The notes under the pieces are model-generated. The model saw only the letters and a program-made list of their open reading frames with translations, was not told the origin of the DNA and searched no databases. From JALXDT01 sp964634755 (GTDB lineage Bacteria > Acidobacteriota > Aminicenantia > JAMOAD01), in the NCBI GenBank assembly GCA_964634755.1, contig CAZWJH010000001.1, positions 32,196 through 96,195 on the forward strand: a stretch of 64,000 nucleotides of DNA, in the 5' to 3' direction. Position 1 is the stretch's first letter. Each line of letters opens with the position of its first letter. A program made the translations under genes and the position numbers. Below, in pieces: positions 47,914-57,690 of the stretch.

Positions 47914-50505
47914 ATGAAAAAACTATTTATATTTGTGGTGTGTCTTTTTCTCACTATCTATCTTTTAAGCAATATCATAATTAGTCCCCAAAGAGTAATC
48001 GTGGGACAACAAGTCACTTTTTCAATTGACAAGTCAAATAATTGCTCAAGCTGCAGTTGGGATTTTGGTGATGGCTCTCATCAAGATAATGCTAAAGATA
48101 GCGATTCGGTAACACACATTTATACTAAAGCAGGCAGTTATACGGTGAAAATTACTTTTGGCGGATGTCAGGGAATTACTCCTCCTGCTCCTGAAATATT
48201 AATGATCAATGTGGTTGATGAAAGAACAATAGGATTTACTCCTCACAATCCCAAAGTCCATGAATCCATAACTTTCACATTAAATAACGCTCTCACTAAT
48301 GTCGTAAGATGGAATTTTGGGGATGGTTCTCCTGAGATGACCGGTGGTTCTTCCATAACTCATGTATACAACAATTCAGGAAGCTTTAAAGTTTCCGCAA
48401 AAGAAGATGGGTTTACACAATCTCCGGTAGAAATAACTCTCAACATTAGTCCTGACCCAAGGTTAGTAAATTTCAGCCCTCAATCTCCAAGAGCAAAAGA
48501 GGAAATAACCTTTAATGCAAAAGCTTTTAAATCCCCTAATATACTTTGGGACTTTGGTGATGGAACAAAGGTCAAGGGAGGAAACATAATTACGCATACT
48601 TATCTTAATAAGAAAAACTATAATGTGAAAGTGTTTGATTATGATGGAAAAGATGAGTTCCCTATTACTTTTAAAATTAATGTAGTAAAAGATTCGAGAG
48701 AAATTATATATAATCCAAGCAATCCCAGTGTTAATGAGGATATTAATTTTGAAGCAAGATTTTTTAAATCTCAACCCCTTCTCTGGGATTTTGGTGATGG
48801 AGCAAAGGTTCAAGCAGGAACTTCCGTTAAACATGCTTATACAAATACAGGGAATTATACTGTAAAAGTATATGAAAACGGAGGTAAAGATAATTACCCC
48901 ATTGAATTAAAAATTAACATCTCTCAGGATTTAAGAAATATAAGTTTTACCCCTGTAATCCCCACTGCTTTTCAATATATAAACTTTGAAGCAAAGTCTT
49001 TTAAAACAAATTCCCTTCTCTGGGATTTTGGTGATGGAACAAAAAAACAGGGAGGAATAAAAATAAGTCACTTTTACCGCAACCCCGGAACTTTCGAAGT
49101 TAAAGTTTCAGAGTTCGGAAGCAAAAGCTCAAAACCTGTTATAAAGAAAATTCAAATTACAAAAGATAAAAGAAATATAACATGGGAGCCTAAAAATCCA
49201 GTTGACCATGAACCTGTAAATTTTAAACTCATTTTATTTAATACAAATGGATACATGTGGAGATTTGGAGATAGAGTTGAAAAAAGAACATCAGTACCTT
49301 ATATCACACACACATATAATAAACCAGGGACTTTTACTCTTAGAGTTTATGATACCAGAGGAAAATTCGGAACACCTCTCATAACAAAAATAACTATTTC
49401 AAAAGATCAAAGAAAGGTAATGTCAATTAAGAGAACTATTCAGGTAGGGGAGAAAATTTTTATAAAAGCAATAGGTTTTAATTCCAATGTTCTCCTCTGG
49501 GATTTTGGTGATGGTGTGAAAAAGAGTGGGCAAACAGAAGAAAGTCATATCTATTTGAAAACTGGAAAATATAAAATAACAGTAAAGGATAAAGGAGGTC
49601 AAGATAAAAAAATTTTTACCTCCCAAATACAAGTTCTTCCTGATCAACGAAAAATTGAAGTTTCAAACCCAACAGTTGGAATTGGAGAAAAAGTTCTTAT
49701 CAAAGCATTAATTTTCTATTCAGAAAAAATATTATGGGACTTTGGTGACGGTGTGAAAAAGATAGGTAAAAAGATTGAAACTCATTATTACAGGGAAAAA
49801 GGCGAGTATTTAATTAAGGCTATTGATTATGCAGGAAAAGGCAAAAAAACTTTTACTGCAAAAATCAAAGTTATTATTAAACCATCAAAAGTGTCAGCAC
49901 TTGCAATTTCAGGAGGAGAGTTGTTCTTCACCAACTCAGGGAAAAATTATTCTATTGCATATTTAAAACAAAAGAACCTCACTGCTAAAGTTCGACTAAA
50001 ATACGAAGGGACGGGAATAATATCTGCATATTGGAAAATTGATGATAAGCATTATAAATTAGTAAATCAAATTTTAAGCTTTGGGCAGAGTAAAGTTTTT
50101 TCTATAAAGAATATCCCTACAATAGAAAGAGGACTTCATAAAATAAGCTTCTGGATAAAATCTCCTAAAACAGAATTCGAACTTAAAGGATATTACTTTG
50201 TATCGCCATTAAAAGAAAAAATAAGAATCATTGTTCCTAAAGATCAAATGATAATTTCAACTAAAAAATTCCTTTTAAAATGGAAAGCATTAGAAAATCT
50301 TACTAAATATAAGATTGTAATATCACATAAAATTAATAATTTATTCGAAAAACCGGCAAAAGATTTTACAAAAAGAAATACAAAACTCGAGCTCCAAACA
50401 AATGAATTTAGTGATGGTAAATATTTTTGGTTTGTCAAAGGATATGATAAAAATGATAAGCTTATCGCTTGCAGCGATATAAATTCATTTATTATAAAAA
50501 AATAA
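47914..50505 (+). CDS. secreted protein with eight PKD domains (paralogue 2)
   Basis: An 863-residue protein with a signal peptide (KKLFIFVVCLFLTIYLLS) and eight PKD-like repeats; the WxFGDG motifs start at 48058, 48310, 48547, 48784, 49021, 49258, 49498 and 49735, mostly exactly 237 bases apart. The sixth repeat reads WRFGDR and is degenerate. Its C-terminal 280 residues match those of the previous gene (SGGELFFTNSGKNY, KYEGTGIISAYW, LSFGQSKVFSI). It is probably a long surface filament or adhesin. Near-identical DNA at the repeat cores suggests growth by unequal recombination from a shorter ancestor. Confidence 0.9.
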   Translation: MKKLFIFVVCLFLTIYLLSNIIISPQRVIVGQQVTFSIDKSNNCSSCSWDFGDGSHQDNAKDSDSVTHIYTKAGSYTVKITFGGCQGITPPAPEILMINVVDERTIGFTPHNPKVHESITFTLNNALTNVVRWNFGDGSPEMTGGSSITHVYNNSGSFKVSAKEDGFTQSPVEITLNISPDPRLVNFSPQSPRAKEEITFNAKAFKSPNILWDFGDGTKVKGGNIITHTYLNKKNYNVKVFDYDGKDEFPITFKINVVKDSREIIYNPSNPSVNEDINFEARFFKSQPLLWDFGDGAKVQAGTSVKHAYTNTGNYTVKVYENGGKDNYPIELKINISQDLRNISFTPVIPTAFQYINFEAKSFKTNSLLWDFGDGTKKQGGIKISHFYRNPGTFEVKVSEFGSKSSKPVIKKIQITKDKRNITWEPKNPVDHEPVNFKLILFNTNGYMWRFGDRVEKRTSVPYITHTYNKPGTFTLRVYDTRGKFGTPLITKITISKDQRKVMSIKRTIQVGEKIFIKAIGFNSNVLLWDFGDGVKKSGQTEESHIYLKTGKYKITVKDKGGQDKKIFTSQIQVLPDQRKIEVSNPTVGIGEKVLIKALIFYSEKILWDFGDGVKKIGKKIETHYYREKGEYLIKAIDYAGKGKKTFTAKIKVIIKPSKVSALAISGGELFFTNSGKNYSIAYLKQKNLTAKVRLKYEGTGIISAYWKIDDKHYKLVNQILSFGQSKVFSIKNIPTIERGLHKISFWIKSPKTEFELKGYYFVSPLKEKIRIIVPKDQMIISTKKFLLKWKALENLTKYKIVISHKINNLFEKPAKDFTKRNTKLELQTNEFSDGKYFWFVKGYDKNDKLIACSDINSFIIKK

Positions 50506-50581
50506 CTTACACCTGAAATTTATTGTTATATAACTTGAAAAAATTGAGTAAAGTGAGTAAATAGCAATTTATTCTAATATT

Positions 50582-51289
50582 TTAGGGAATATTTTTTATT
50601 TTAATAAGTTCAGGATTATCCCCAGAACTTTTTAAAAAGATTTTTTTAGGAACAGGATAAGCTATGAGATCCTTGTACTCATAAGCTTTAAAAAACTCTC
50701 TTATCTCTTTCCCGTCAAGCTCTTTTTTAAGCCACTTTTTTTCTATCCTTTCAGGCAAAATCAAAGGCATCCTCTTTTTGGTATTGTGAACTTTTTCCAA
50801 AAGAGGATTTGCTTTATAAGTTAAAATAGAGACAGTCTTTATTAACTTTTTTGTTACAGGGTTTCTCCACTCATCCCAAATCCCTGCTATTGCAAAAAGT
50901 TTTCCATCCTTAAATTTAATGTAATAAGGAATTTTTTCTCCATTTTCATTATGCCATTCAAAGAACCCATCTGCTATAATCAAAGCCCTCTTTGATAAAA
51001 CAACTCTCTTATACGATGGTTTTATGAACACTGTTTCGGCTCTTGCATTAACAGTTTTTTTTCTTATACCTTCCGCTTCACTCTGAGTCTTAATCCAATA
51101 CGGGATTAACCCCCAATGATAAAAATCCGCTCTTTGCGGCGAACCGGAAATAATAGTAAGTAATTTTGCTTTTTTATCAAAAGCTGAAATTTTGTACTTT
51201 GGTGTTAGAGAGATTCCCTCCGGTAATCTTACAAAAAATCTTTTCTCTATCTCTATTTTTGATTTAATTATTGAAATATAGTAACACAT
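50582..51289 (-). CDS. SRAP-domain abasic-site processing protein (YedK/HMCES-like)
   Basis: A 235-residue SRAP protein. The catalytic Cys is residue 2 (MCYY), and the other site residues are present in VNARAET, GFFEWH and HNTKKRMPLI. In the family, Cys2 forms a thiazolidine crosslink with abasic sites in single-stranded DNA, which protects it from cleavage. It needs removal of the initiator Met, and the ATG at 51289 gives exactly that N-terminus. It begins one base after uvrB and ends a ten-gene operon containing uvrB and mutL, a fitting DNA-repair setting. Confidence 0.93.
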   Translation of the reverse strand: MCYYISIIKSKIEIEKRFFVRLPEGISLTPKYKISAFDKKAKLLTIISGSPQRADFYHWGLIPYWIKTQSEAEGIRKKTVNARAETVFIKPSYKRVVLSKRALIIADGFFEWHNENGEKIPYYIKFKDGKLFAIAGIWDEWRNPVTKKLIKTVSILTYKANPLLEKVHNTKKRMPLILPERIEKKWLKKELDGKEIREFFKAYEYKDLIAYPVPKKIFLKSSGDNPELIKIKNIP

Positions 51290-51290
51290 C

Positions 51291-53270
51291 TTAAAAACTC
51301 AAAAGTATCTCCTTAAGCTCAAAAATTTTATCCCTGATAACAGCTGCTTTCTCAAACTCAAGCTTATTTGCAGCATCTTTCATTTCAGCATCAAGTCTTT
51401 TTATCAATTCTTCAATTTCATCTTTAGAGCTGTAAAACTCCTTTTTTTCAGCAACTTTCAAAACAGCCGGCATCTTCCTTGCATAAAAGAAATCACGAAT
51501 CTCCTTTTTCACAGTTTTGGGCTTTATCCCGTGTTTTTCATTATATTCAATCTGAATTTTTCTTCTTCTGTTTGTTTCTGCAATTGCCTTTTCCATAGAA
51601 AGAGTAATCCTATCAGCAAAAAGAATAACCTTACCGTTGACATTTCTCGCTGCTCTTCCGAATGTCTGAATCAAGCTCGTTTCAGATCTTAAATATCCTT
51701 CTTTATCAGCATCCAATACAATAACAAGGCTTACCTCAGGAAGATCAAGTCCCTCCCTTAGAAGATTAATTCCAACTATTATATCAACATCTCCTCTCCT
51801 CAATTCTGTCAAAAGTTTCACCCTCTCAAGTGCATCAAGATCAGAGTGGAGATACTTTGCTTTAAAACCTTTTTCATAAAGAAAAGCAGCTAATTTTTCC
51901 GCCATTCTTTTGGTGAGAGTGGTTATCAAAACCCTTTCTCCTTTTTTAACCCTCTCTTTTATTTCTCTTTCAATTATTTCAATCTGATTCTTGGTAGATC
52001 TAAGTTCCACCTCAGGATCAACAAGACCGGTAGGACGAATTACTTGCTCTACAACTCTACCACCGGATTTTTTAACTTCATACTCAGAAGGCGTAGCGGA
52101 AAGAAAAAGAACCTTATTAAACCTTTCTTCAATTTCCTTAAACTTTAATGGTCGATTGTCAAGTGCAGACGGTAATCTAAAACCATGCTCTACAAGAGTC
52201 TTTTTTCTTGATCTATCCCCCTCATACATTGCTCTCAATTGGGGAATAGTCATATGACTTTCATCTATTATCATAAGGAAATCATCCGGGAAATAATCAA
52301 TAAGTGTATAGGGGGGCTCTCCCTCTTCCCTTAAAGACAAATGCCTTGAATAATTTTCAATTCCTGGACAGTAACCCATTTCTTCCAAAAGTTCCAAATC
52401 ATAATAAGTTCTTTCTTGAAGTCTTTGAGCTTCAAGTATTTTATCATCTTTTTTTAACTCGGCTACTCGCTCTTCCAATTCCTCTTTTATCCTATCTATT
52501 GCAATTTTTAGTTTGCTCTCTGGTGTTATAAAATAGTTTGTGGGATATAGATTGAATTCTTCAATCTCTCTAATAACAAAACCAGTAAGAGAATCTGTCT
52601 CAAATAAATTTTCTACAATATCTTCCTCTAACTCTACTCTTATCGGAGTTCTATGATAGGGAGGGAAAATATCAAAAACATTTCCTCTTACCCTAAACAT
52701 TGAAGGTTGTAAAATAAGCTCTTCAGTCCTCTCATATCTGAGTTCTGATAAAAAATCCAAAAGCTTTTTTCGGGTTAGAATTCTATTCTTTTGAAGGTTT
52801 AGTCTTAATGAAAAATAGTTATTTGGATCACCTATTCCATAGATACATGAAACAGAAGCAACAATTATAACATCTCGTCTTTCATAAAGAGATCTTGTTG
52901 CTGATAATCTCATTCTATCAATTTCCTTATTTATCAGAGTTTCTTTCGCTATGTAAGTATCAGTGGCCGGAAGATAAGCCTCCGGTATGTAGTAATCATA
53001 ATAACTTATAAAGTACTCAACCGCATTTTCCGGGAAAAAGCTTTTAAATTCCTGATAAAGCTGAGCTGCGAGCGTTTTATTGTGAGATATTATTAATGTT
53101 GGTAAATTTAATCTTTCTATAACATTTGCAACTGTAAAAGTTTTGCCCGAGCCTGTAACTCCCAACAAAGTCTGAAATCGTTCTTCTCTCTCAAAACCTT
53201 TTACAAGCTCTTTTATTGCCTTCTTCTGGTCTCCTTTGGATCTAAATGGGCTTTTAAGAACAAATCTCAT
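51291..53270 (-). CDS. uvrB: excinuclease ABC subunit B
   Basis: A 659-residue UvrB: Walker A GVTGSGKTFT, the damage-probing beta-hairpin (YYDYYIPEAYLPATDTYIAKE region), DESH box, helicase motifs V/VI (GINLLREGLDLPEV, QTFGRAARN) and the C-terminal UVR domain (AMKDAANKLEFEKAAVIRDKI-like). It works with UvrA and UvrC in nucleotide excision repair; neither is in the window. It overlaps the upstream secreted-protein gene by one base and is followed by the SRAP gene. Confidence 0.98.
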   Translation of the reverse strand: MRFVLKSPFRSKGDQKKAIKELVKGFEREERFQTLLGVTGSGKTFTVANVIERLNLPTLIISHNKTLAAQLYQEFKSFFPENAVEYFISYYDYYIPEAYLPATDTYIAKETLINKEIDRMRLSATRSLYERRDVIIVASVSCIYGIGDPNNYFSLRLNLQKNRILTRKKLLDFLSELRYERTEELILQPSMFRVRGNVFDIFPPYHRTPIRVELEEDIVENLFETDSLTGFVIREIEEFNLYPTNYFITPESKLKIAIDRIKEELEERVAELKKDDKILEAQRLQERTYYDLELLEEMGYCPGIENYSRHLSLREEGEPPYTLIDYFPDDFLMIIDESHMTIPQLRAMYEGDRSRKKTLVEHGFRLPSALDNRPLKFKEIEERFNKVLFLSATPSEYEVKKSGGRVVEQVIRPTGLVDPEVELRSTKNQIEIIEREIKERVKKGERVLITTLTKRMAEKLAAFLYEKGFKAKYLHSDLDALERVKLLTELRRGDVDIIVGINLLREGLDLPEVSLVIVLDADKEGYLRSETSLIQTFGRAARNVNGKVILFADRITLSMEKAIAETNRRRKIQIEYNEKHGIKPKTVKKEIRDFFYARKMPAVLKVAEKKEFYSSKDEIEELIKRLDAEMKDAANKLEFEKAAVIRDKIFELKEILLSF

Positions 53271-53683
53271 TATTTAGGAGCCTTAACATAGATCTTTATT
53301 TTTATTTTCGCTTTAAAAACTTTTTTATAAAAGCCTCCAAAAGGAATTACTTCCACCCCCTCCTCCAATACTTTCTGTTTATTTATTATTGTGTAAGAAA
53401 TTGGAAATTGATAAACCACTAAAGTTTTCCCATATTTTACCCTTTCAGGTTTTATCTTTAGGGCTGTTTTGTAATAGTTTATAACCTTTACAATAGAATC
53501 ATTCGTTAAATATGAAAGAAGCCAATTTTTCTCCCCTGTAAATGAGAGAACATTGGAAAACCATGAGTTAGGATAAATTGGAATCTTATTTATACTTTTT
53601 ATCTTATTAAAATCTACCTCTTCGCTCCACAGAAAAGATGCAAAAATCATAAATATAAAGAAAAGCCTTAATATTTTTCTCAT
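53270..53683 (-). CDS. small secreted protein between mutL and uvrB
   Basis: A 137-residue protein with a signal peptide (KILRLFFIFMIFASFLWS) and a mixed alpha/beta body ending in a basic beta-rich stretch (KKVFKAKIKIKIYV). I recognise no family. It overlaps the uvrB start by one base and follows mutL after about 40 bases, so it is in the repair operon although it is predicted to leave the cytoplasm. The mismatch between export and neighbours suggests simple operon sharing rather than a repair role. Confidence 0.75.
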   Translation of the reverse strand: MRKILRLFFIFMIFASFLWSEEVDFNKIKSINKIPIYPNSWFSNVLSFTGEKNWLLSYLTNDSIVKVINYYKTALKIKPERVKYGKTLVVYQFPISYTIINKQKVLEEGVEVIPFGGFYKKVFKAKIKIKIYVKAPK

Positions 53684-53723
53684 ACTTTAATATATTATTT
53701 TAACAAAAAAAGTTCAAGAGAAA

Positions 53724-55454
53724 TTATTTTCTTTTTAATTCTCTTTTTATAAAATCTTCTGTTAATTCAACTATAATAGGTCGTGAATGGGGGCATAAAT
53801 AAGGATTTCTTGTTTTAAATAGATCAGAAACAAGTCTTACCATTTCCTCATAATTTAATTTGTGGTTAACTTTAATTGCTGATTTACAAGCCATAAGCTT
53901 TAATACAGAATCTTCGGGATCTTCTTCTCCCTTTTTAAAATATTCAAGAATAAAAGCTCTTATATCACCACCCTGCATTATTGCAGGATACTTTTTCACA
54001 TGAATACTTTTTTCTCCCCAAAGCTCAATTTCCCATCCATGTTTTCTTAATCTTTCAGTCTTTTCTTCAAAACTTTCGTCAATATCAATTTCAAAAATCA
54101 GGGGAAAAATGGGGGCAACACTTTTTACAGACTCCTCTTTCTTTTCTAACAATCTTTCATACCTCACTCTCTCATCTGCATTGTGCTGATCTATGATTAA
54201 AAGCTTTCCTTGTTTCTCAACAATTACATAACTATCAAGAAACTGCCCTATCACTCTAAAATCAACAAGCATTTCTCCTCTCTCCTGAAAAGAGGGAGAG
54301 CCGCCCGCGTAAGCATAATCTCTATGGAAAAGCTCTTTTTGCTGGACAGAAGAGCCCTCTTTTTCTCTTACAAAAGAAGGACCTACTTTTACTTCATCTT
54401 GAGGTAGCATTGTATTATAGCCAGAAACATTATTGTATTCAGAAGGGATTTCATTTTCAAGATAATAATTCTCAAGATTGCTTCTTACAACATTCCTTAT
54501 AAACTTAAACATATCTGATGAATGTTTAAACTTAACTTCTGCCTTTGTGGGATGGATATTAACTTCCACCTCCGGCGGAGGGACTTCTACAAAAATAATG
54601 AAACCAGGTTTTATTCCCTTTTGGAGATATGTATCGTATGCTTGATAAATTGCCTGTATTGTTACTTTTTCCTTTACTAGCCTATTATTAACAAATATAA
54701 GCTGTGGTAATCTTTTGTATTCTTTAAGGCCAGGCTTAACAAAAAAACCAAAAAGTCTGTACTCTCCCTTCCAACCTTCTATTTCAAAAAAATGCTCATA
54801 ATAACTCTCCCCACCGTAAACCTGATAAAATCTCTCTCTTTTGCTTTTGACAGATTCATAAAAAAAGCTTTCTTTACCATCAGCCATAAGACGAACACTC
54901 ACTTTTTCATTGGCAAGAGAAAAATCTTTTAAAAACTTTTTAATTGAAAGAGCTTCGGTTTGAGCAGACCTGAGAAAATTTTTTCTTGCAGGAAGATTGT
55001 AAAACAGATCTTCAACAATAACCGTTGTTCCCTTTCTATAAGCTTCGCTTTCAATTTCAGAAAGTTTTCCGGAAAAAAAGGAAATTATAGAAGACACATC
55101 ATCTGATTTCGTAGCTGTTATAATTGTTATTTTAGATATTTCTGCAATACTTGACAGCGCCTCTCCTCTAAAACCGAAAGTTAAAATATTCTCAAGATCT
55201 TCCACACTCTTTATTTTTGAAGTGGAATGTCTTTTAAAAATTAGTGGCAAATCCCCTCTTAAAATACCTTCTCCATTATCTTTTACGACTATTTCCTTTT
55301 TACCACCCTCCACTATTTCAACTTCTATAAAGTCAGCCTTAGCATCAAGAGAATTTTCCACAAGCTCTTTTACAACAGAAAGAGGTTTTTCCACCACCTC
55401 TCCGGCAGCTATTTTCCTTGCAATTTCAGGAGGAAGAACCAATATCTTTCCCAT
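53724..55454 (-). CDS. mutL: DNA mismatch repair protein MutL (endonuclease type)
   Basis: A 576-residue MutL. The GHKL ATPase motifs are present: ELVENSLDA, DNGEGI, GFRGEALSSI. The C-terminal domain keeps the metal-dependent endonuclease motifs in slightly altered form: DQHNADERVRYE in place of DQHA(X)2E(X)4E, MACKSAIK and CPHSRP. It is therefore the nicking type used by bacteria without MutH. MutS is not in the window. It overlaps the upstream HEAT-like gene by one base. Confidence 0.97.
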   Translation of the reverse strand: MGKILVLPPEIARKIAAGEVVEKPLSVVKELVENSLDAKADFIEVEIVEGGKKEIVVKDNGEGILRGDLPLIFKRHSTSKIKSVEDLENILTFGFRGEALSSIAEISKITIITATKSDDVSSIISFFSGKLSEIESEAYRKGTTVIVEDLFYNLPARKNFLRSAQTEALSIKKFLKDFSLANEKVSVRLMADGKESFFYESVKSKRERFYQVYGGESYYEHFFEIEGWKGEYRLFGFFVKPGLKEYKRLPQLIFVNNRLVKEKVTIQAIYQAYDTYLQKGIKPGFIIFVEVPPPEVEVNIHPTKAEVKFKHSSDMFKFIRNVVRSNLENYYLENEIPSEYNNVSGYNTMLPQDEVKVGPSFVREKEGSSVQQKELFHRDYAYAGGSPSFQERGEMLVDFRVIGQFLDSYVIVEKQGKLLIIDQHNADERVRYERLLEKKEESVKSVAPIFPLIFEIDIDESFEEKTERLRKHGWEIELWGEKSIHVKKYPAIMQGGDIRAFILEYFKKGEEDPEDSVLKLMACKSAIKVNHKLNYEEMVRLVSDLFKTRNPYLCPHSRPIIVELTEDFIKRELKRK

Positions 55455-57679
55455 TAAAAAAGCTCCTCAATTACGGCTTTCGCAACCCTATACAAACTAA
55501 AGGTGGGTAAAAACATTTTAGCAAATTTATTTTCTATTAAAGATGAATCCTTAATATCATTAAGAATGATAATGATTCCTTTCTTTGATACAAATTCCTC
55601 CTTTTTCGATAAATAAAAGGATGAATCCGTAATTATAATATCATCCTTTGAATAGTCTCCTATAAGAAGCTCAATATCATTAAAAAGGAGTAAAAACTGC
55701 TCTCTTAATAAAGGTATTAATTTTTTATCATTAAAAAGTAAAGCTATCCTTTGTGGCTTAATTTGAGATTTTTCTATGTATAAAAGACTGTCTTTCCCTT
55801 CATTAAAAATTTTGTAAGAGATATATTTATGCATTTCAAAAAAGACTGAATACTTCTCAAAGTATGACTCCCCTTTTTCTTTGAAAATTTTGTTAAGCAA
55901 TTTGAGTATTTCATCTCTGTGAACAAAAGCTGACAATGGATAGTTATTAAAAACTTTAATTAGGATATCCAAATTATTGTTATCTTTATAAAATATATCA
56001 AAATACTTTTTCCCCTCTATGATTGATTTTAAATCCTTACCAATATATGAAAGGTTCTCTCTTATTCTCTTTATCTCTAATTTCTCCTCTTCGGAGATTT
56101 TTTGCCCTCTTTTTTTCACATACGACTCAACCAGCTCTTCAATGGTCTTGTATAAACTCACTTCAAAAAATTTAATTTTTGTAAATAAAGTAAGAAAAGG
56201 AAGAACAATAGCTTTATTTGGGCTATTTGAAATCATTTCAAAAGCCCCCCTTATTTTTTCTACTATGTTCCCTCTCTTTTCCGAGATAATTGGTTCAAAT
56301 TCAGCCACATCAGAGACAAAATTAATCAATCCTTTTGTCTTCTTTACAGAAGGCTTTTTTTCAAATATAAATGAAAAAACATAATAAATTGTATATACAG
56401 GAAAGAGTGTCTTTATTGTTTCAAGAATATCCTTTTCAAGATGAACACTTGCCCCTTTTAATTCAGCCTTTATAAGATTCTCCACACTAAAATCAAAATT
56501 TTCTTTAAATTTATGAAGAGCAACTTTTTTTATTCGAACATCACTTGAAGTAAAAGAGGTCAAAACAATTTTCCTAAAAGCTTTGTAATGTTTGGTAGAA
56601 AGATTATTCAAAATAAGGATTTTATCACTCTGCTCAAGTTCATCAAAATTTTCCGTTAAAAACATTGACCCCTTATCAGTTGAAAGCAAAACCTTAATCA
56701 TTGCTTCTTTTAAAGAAAAAGTATCACTATCCTTTATCTTTTTGTAATTTTCAATTACAAGCTCAGAACCCTCCTCATTACCTTCCAATCCCTTGATTAT
56801 ATCTTCTCTCCATTCTTCTCTTTGCTGGTAAATGGAAGAAAGAAGAGAAATAGCTTCTTTATAAGGAAAGGAGGTAAGAAGTTCTATAACAATTTCAATT
56901 ATCCTGTTATCCTGAGAAGTCTTATAAAGTGATTCAAGCTCTTCAACAAAAACCCTATCCGGATTTCTCTTTATGTAAACACTATACGGTAAAAAGATTT
57001 CATAAAGGGTATCGCATTTAATGTGCGTTTTGCAGGGAATTTTTTCATAAAATTCTTTAAATTTATCTTTTATTATATTTTTTAAACTTATATCTCCCGA
57101 ATAGCAGAGAATTTCAAAAATTGCAATTAAAATTTCTCTGTTTCTTATATTAAGATAAGGCAAAAAGAGTTTTGCTTCGGATGGTCCTACAATCCTTTTT
57201 AAAACAGAAATAATGGTTTTTAAGGATTTTTTATCAGTAGTGGGATCAACCAATCTGGGAAGAAGGCTTAATACCGGATTATTTTGCTTTATTTTTGAAA
57301 TTTCACTTTTCAAAACACTTTCAAGAGTAGGATTATTTGTTTTTTCAAGAAGCATTCCTAAAATATTCAAAGCTTTTTTATCATTGTATTTTGAAATAGC
57401 TATAATAGCTTCCTTCTGTAATTGTATGTTTGTCTCAGAAGTAGCAATATTTTTCAAGGGTATAAGAAAACTCGTTTTCCTACTGTATCCTGCAACTTTT
57501 ATAAAATTTATTCTTATTTTTATATTTAACGATTTATCTAACAAATAAGAGATAAAAGCTATTTCTCCCTCTTTTCCTTCCCTTTTTAAAAATTCTTCAA
57601 GCAAAAGTCTGAACTCAAGATCATTATAATTATCTGCTTTTTCTATAAGCTTCTTCAATATAAGCGCTGATTTTCCCAT
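55454..57679 (-). CDS. HEAT-repeat-like protein with receiver-like tail
   Basis: A 741-residue, mostly helical protein with no signal peptide. Residues 1-600 or so look like irregular HEAT-type helical repeats (for example TNIQLQKEAIIAISKYNDKKALNILGMLLEKTNNP). The last 100 residues form an alpha/beta segment (RIALLFNDKKLIPLLREQF, DIIITDSSFYLS, GIIIILND) whose strand order and ITD resemble a response-regulator receiver domain without the full acidic pocket. It probably acts as a scaffold. It starts a mutL-uvrB section of the operon. No family name can be given; the receiver comparison is inference. Confidence 0.8.
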   Translation of the reverse strand: MGKSALILKKLIEKADNYNDLEFRLLLEEFLKREGKEGEIAFISYLLDKSLNIKIRINFIKVAGYSRKTSFLIPLKNIATSETNIQLQKEAIIAISKYNDKKALNILGMLLEKTNNPTLESVLKSEISKIKQNNPVLSLLPRLVDPTTDKKSLKTIISVLKRIVGPSEAKLFLPYLNIRNREILIAIFEILCYSGDISLKNIIKDKFKEFYEKIPCKTHIKCDTLYEIFLPYSVYIKRNPDRVFVEELESLYKTSQDNRIIEIVIELLTSFPYKEAISLLSSIYQQREEWREDIIKGLEGNEEGSELVIENYKKIKDSDTFSLKEAMIKVLLSTDKGSMFLTENFDELEQSDKILILNNLSTKHYKAFRKIVLTSFTSSDVRIKKVALHKFKENFDFSVENLIKAELKGASVHLEKDILETIKTLFPVYTIYYVFSFIFEKKPSVKKTKGLINFVSDVAEFEPIISEKRGNIVEKIRGAFEMISNSPNKAIVLPFLTLFTKIKFFEVSLYKTIEELVESYVKKRGQKISEEEKLEIKRIRENLSYIGKDLKSIIEGKKYFDIFYKDNNNLDILIKVFNNYPLSAFVHRDEILKLLNKIFKEKGESYFEKYSVFFEMHKYISYKIFNEGKDSLLYIEKSQIKPQRIALLFNDKKLIPLLREQFLLLFNDIELLIGDYSKDDIIITDSSFYLSKKEEFVSKKGIIIILNDIKDSSLIENKFAKMFLPTFSLYRVAKAVIEELF

Positions 57680-57690
57680 CTTTATACTTC

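Noticed and set aside
48058..49750. Regular spacing of near-identical DNA as a CRISPR array
   Set aside because: The period is 237 bases, in frame, and encodes PKD domains; there are no 25-40 base repeats with unique spacers.
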